Shown here: piece after piece, positions 61,725 through 64,000 of the stretch | Numbering within the stretch: position 1 is the first letter of the stretch | Layout of the letters: the number at the start of each line of letters is the position of its first letter | From: Anaerostipes sp. MSJ-23 | Lineage (GTDB): Bacteria > Bacillota > Clostridia > Lachnospirales > Lachnospiraceae | Assembly: GCF_018918155.1 (NCBI RefSeq) | Contig: NZ_JAHLPY010000003.1 | Coordinates: forward strand, 1 to 64,000 | Length of the DNA: 64,000 bases | Direction: 5' to 3' | Made by a program: the position numbers and the translations under genes | Notes under the pieces: generated by a model | Databases searched by the model: none | The model's input: the letters and a program-made list of their open reading frames with translations, nothing else | Told to the model about the DNA's origin: nothing

Positions 61725-64000
61725 ATGAAATTTGGAAATGGATGTTGGCTACAGAAAGAAGGTTATGAATGTTTTCCACCACAGCAGATTTACTTTACAA
61801 AGATCGAACCAAAGAAAGTAACTCTGTGTGCACCAACTTCAAGAATTTTCCACAGAGGAGATACTCTGGGTGGAATTAATCTGACATTGGAAATAACTTC
61901 CCCAATGCCGGAAGTTCTGAGAGTGAAGACTTATCATCATCTTGGAATTAGAAAAACAGGACCGGATTTCGAGCTGGAGACACAGGAAAATGTAGAACTT
62001 GAGATCGAAGATAGCGATGAAAAAATCTGCATCAAAAGCGGAAGCCTGTCACTGACGATCACAAAAGAAAATTTCAGCATGGAGTATGCAAGAGATGGAG
62101 AAATGATTTCAAAATGCAACGGAAGAGATCTTGCATTTATGAAGACAGATTGGAAAGGATATGCCTACGATAAAGGAAGTAAAGATGCTTACATGCGCCA
62201 GCAGCTTTCTCTTTCAGTTGGAGAACTTGTTTATGGAATGGGAGAACGTTTTACACCATTTGTAAAGAACGGACAGACAGTTGATATCTGGAATGAAGAT
62301 GGTGGAACAAGTACTTATTAGTCTTATAAAAATATTCCGTTTTATCTGACAAATAAAGGATATGGTGTTTTTGTCAATAATCCTGGAGATGTTTCTTTTG
62401 AAGTTGCAACGGAACAGGTATCAAAAGTACAGTTTAGTGTATCTGGAGAATGCTTAGATTATTTCTTTATCAATGGACCAACAATGAAAGAAGTACTTGC
62501 TCATTATACAGGAATTACAGGAAAACCATCCCTGCCGGCACAGTGGACTTTTGGATTATGGTTATCTACTTCTTTCACAACTAATTATGATGAAGAAACT
62601 GTTATGAGTTTTATCAATGGAATGGAAGAACGTGGAATTCCTCTTCAGGTATTTCATTTTGACTGCTTCTGGATGAAAGATTTCCACTGGTGTGATTTCA
62701 CATGGGATAACAGAGTGTTCCCTGATCCAGAAGGAATGTTACAGAGAATCAAAGCTAAAGGATTAAAGATTTGTGTATGGATCAATCCTTACATCGCACA
62801 GGAATCCCCATTGTTCTTGGAAGGAAGGAAAAAGGTTATTTCATTAAGAGAACCAATGGAGATGTATGGCAGTGGGATATGTGGCAGCCTGGAATGGCAA
62901 TTGTAGATTTTACAAATCCACAGGCATGTCAGTGGTTTAAAGATAAGCTTGCAGTTTTAGTAGATATGGGTGTTGACTGCTTTAAGACAGACTTTGGAGA
63001 AAGAATTCCAACAGAAGATGTTGTTTATTATGATGGAGCAGATCCAGTAAAAATGCATAACTATTATACTTATCTTTACAACAAAGTTGTGTATGAATTA
63101 TTAGAAGAGAAAAAAGGAAAAGAAGAAGCAGTATTATTTGCAAGATCAGCATCCGTTGGCGGACAGAAATTCCCAGTTCATTGGGGTGGAGATTGCTGGT
63201 CAACTTATGAAGCAATGGCAGAAAGTCTTCGTGGAGGATTATCTCTTACAATGTCAAGATTTGGTTTCTGGAGCCATGATATTGGAGGATTTGAAAATAC
63301 ATCAACAGCAGATGTCTACAAGAGATGGGCAGCATTTGGATTATTATCTACACATAGCCGTCTGCATGGAAGTACTTCTTATCGTGTACCTTGGGCTTAT
63401 GATGATAAAGCCGTTGATGTTGTAAGATACTTTACAAAATTGAAGATGCAATTACTTCCTTATAATATTTATAGCAATGCGGCATATACAGCCAAGACTG
63501 GTGTTCCAACCATGAGAAGTATGGTATTGGAATTTGAAAAAGATCCAACTTGTGCTTACCTTGATCGTCAGTATATGTTAGGTGGAAATATTTTAACAGC
63601 ACCAATCTTTAGAGAAGATGGAATTGCTAATTATTATCTTCCAGCAGGAACATGGACAAATTACTTAACTGGTGAAACAAGAGAAGGTGGCGTATGGGTA
63701 GAAGAACATCATGATTATCTGTCTATCCCTCTATGGGTAAGAGAAAATTCTATCATTCCAGTATGCAATCAGATGGAAAGAAATGATGATGCTTATGATA
63801 AGAACCTTCAGTTGAAAGTATATGAGCTCAAGGAAGAAGCAAGTACTTGTGTAACACAAAACGGAAGCCAAGTATTAAGTATTGAAATTAAGAAAGACGG
63901 AGAAGCAATTACATGTAAGGCAGAGACAGAAAACGCTTATGAAATCCGTTTTGTAAATTGTAAATTAACATCAGCTGACAATGCAGAACTTGTTGTAGAT
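61725..64000 (+). pseudogene. GH31 alpha-xylosidase (YicI-like), nonsense codon and frameshift, runs off the window
   Basis: Frame 1 gives the N-terminal beta-sandwich (MKFGNGCWLQKEGYECFPP to VDIWNEDGGTSTY) and stops at TAG 62319-62321 where Gln is expected before [20 protein letters not shown]. It continues in the same frame to about 62825, where a base is gained or lost in the G/A run AAGGAAGGAAAAAGG. The correct frame is then +2 bases: [20 protein letters not shown]. This stays open to the window end and includes the nucleophile Asp in DCFKTDFGERIP, HWGGDCWSTYEAMAESLRGG with the acid/base Asp, and GFWSHDIGGFENTSTADVYK. The residues match Escherichia YicI closely, indicating alpha-xylosidase ancestry. 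Confidence 0.92.

Overview
The window is AT-rich chromosomal DNA from an obligately fermentative Gram-positive anaerobe, most likely a gut Lachnospiraceae-type Clostridia. The gene set points there: a sodium-pumping decarboxylase operon, single-subunit pyruvate:ferredoxin oxidoreductase, iron-sulfur serine dehydratase (SdaAA/SdaAB), an archaeal-type prolyl-tRNA synthetase and many small Clostridia-specific membrane proteins. I cannot fix the genus. No rRNA, tRNA or CRISPR array was found.

Layout. 0-1.2 kb: small hairpins and a truncated IS1182-like transposase. 1.2-6.0 kb: five-gene biotin-dependent sodium-pumping decarboxylase operon with two different carboxyltransferase subunits. 6-12 kb: housekeeping genes (proS, cca, a phosphodiesterase, ddl, murI, a DUF1934 protein). 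12-14 kb: KdpD/KdpE-like two-component pair. 14-18 kb: an ammonium transporter fused to a PII domain, a second transporter and a free PII protein, both transporters preceded by a promoter and an immediate 5' hairpin. 18-25 kb: acetyltransferase, two small membrane proteins, aldolase, a TrmB regulator with lysA, cutC and serine dehydratase. 25-32 kb: a CsbB/YfhO-type glycosylation pair and a divergent Rrf2-YhgE/Pip pair. 32.5-37.4 kb: a probable surface-polymer acylation operon (secreted transglutaminase-like protein, MBOAT, DHHW/AlgJ-like protein, lipoprotein). 37-43 kb: ppiB, mltG, nifJ. 43-54 kb: thrE with a LysR regulator, an unrecognised protein, a GntR-ABC operon, a Na/Pi cotransporter, rpe, an Mrp ATPase, a 3D-domain protein and a nucleotidyltransferase.

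54-64 kb is different. It is a decaying oligosaccharide-use locus. The solute-binding lipoprotein is intact but has no permease beside it. The GH42 beta-galactosidase has two nonsense codons and a large internal deletion, the AraC-type sensor-regulator has two frameshifts, and the GH31 alpha-xylosidase has a nonsense codon and a frameshift. An eroded IS200/IS605-type element sits in the middle.

Most notable signals: a tandem-terminator repeat cassette behind three genes; the matching promoter-hairpin leaders of both ammonium transporters; a PII fusion lacking the uridylylation tyrosine; several exact palindromes at promoters; the four-gene acylation operon; and the clustered gene decay at the right end. 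All functions are read from recognisable motifs without a database search.
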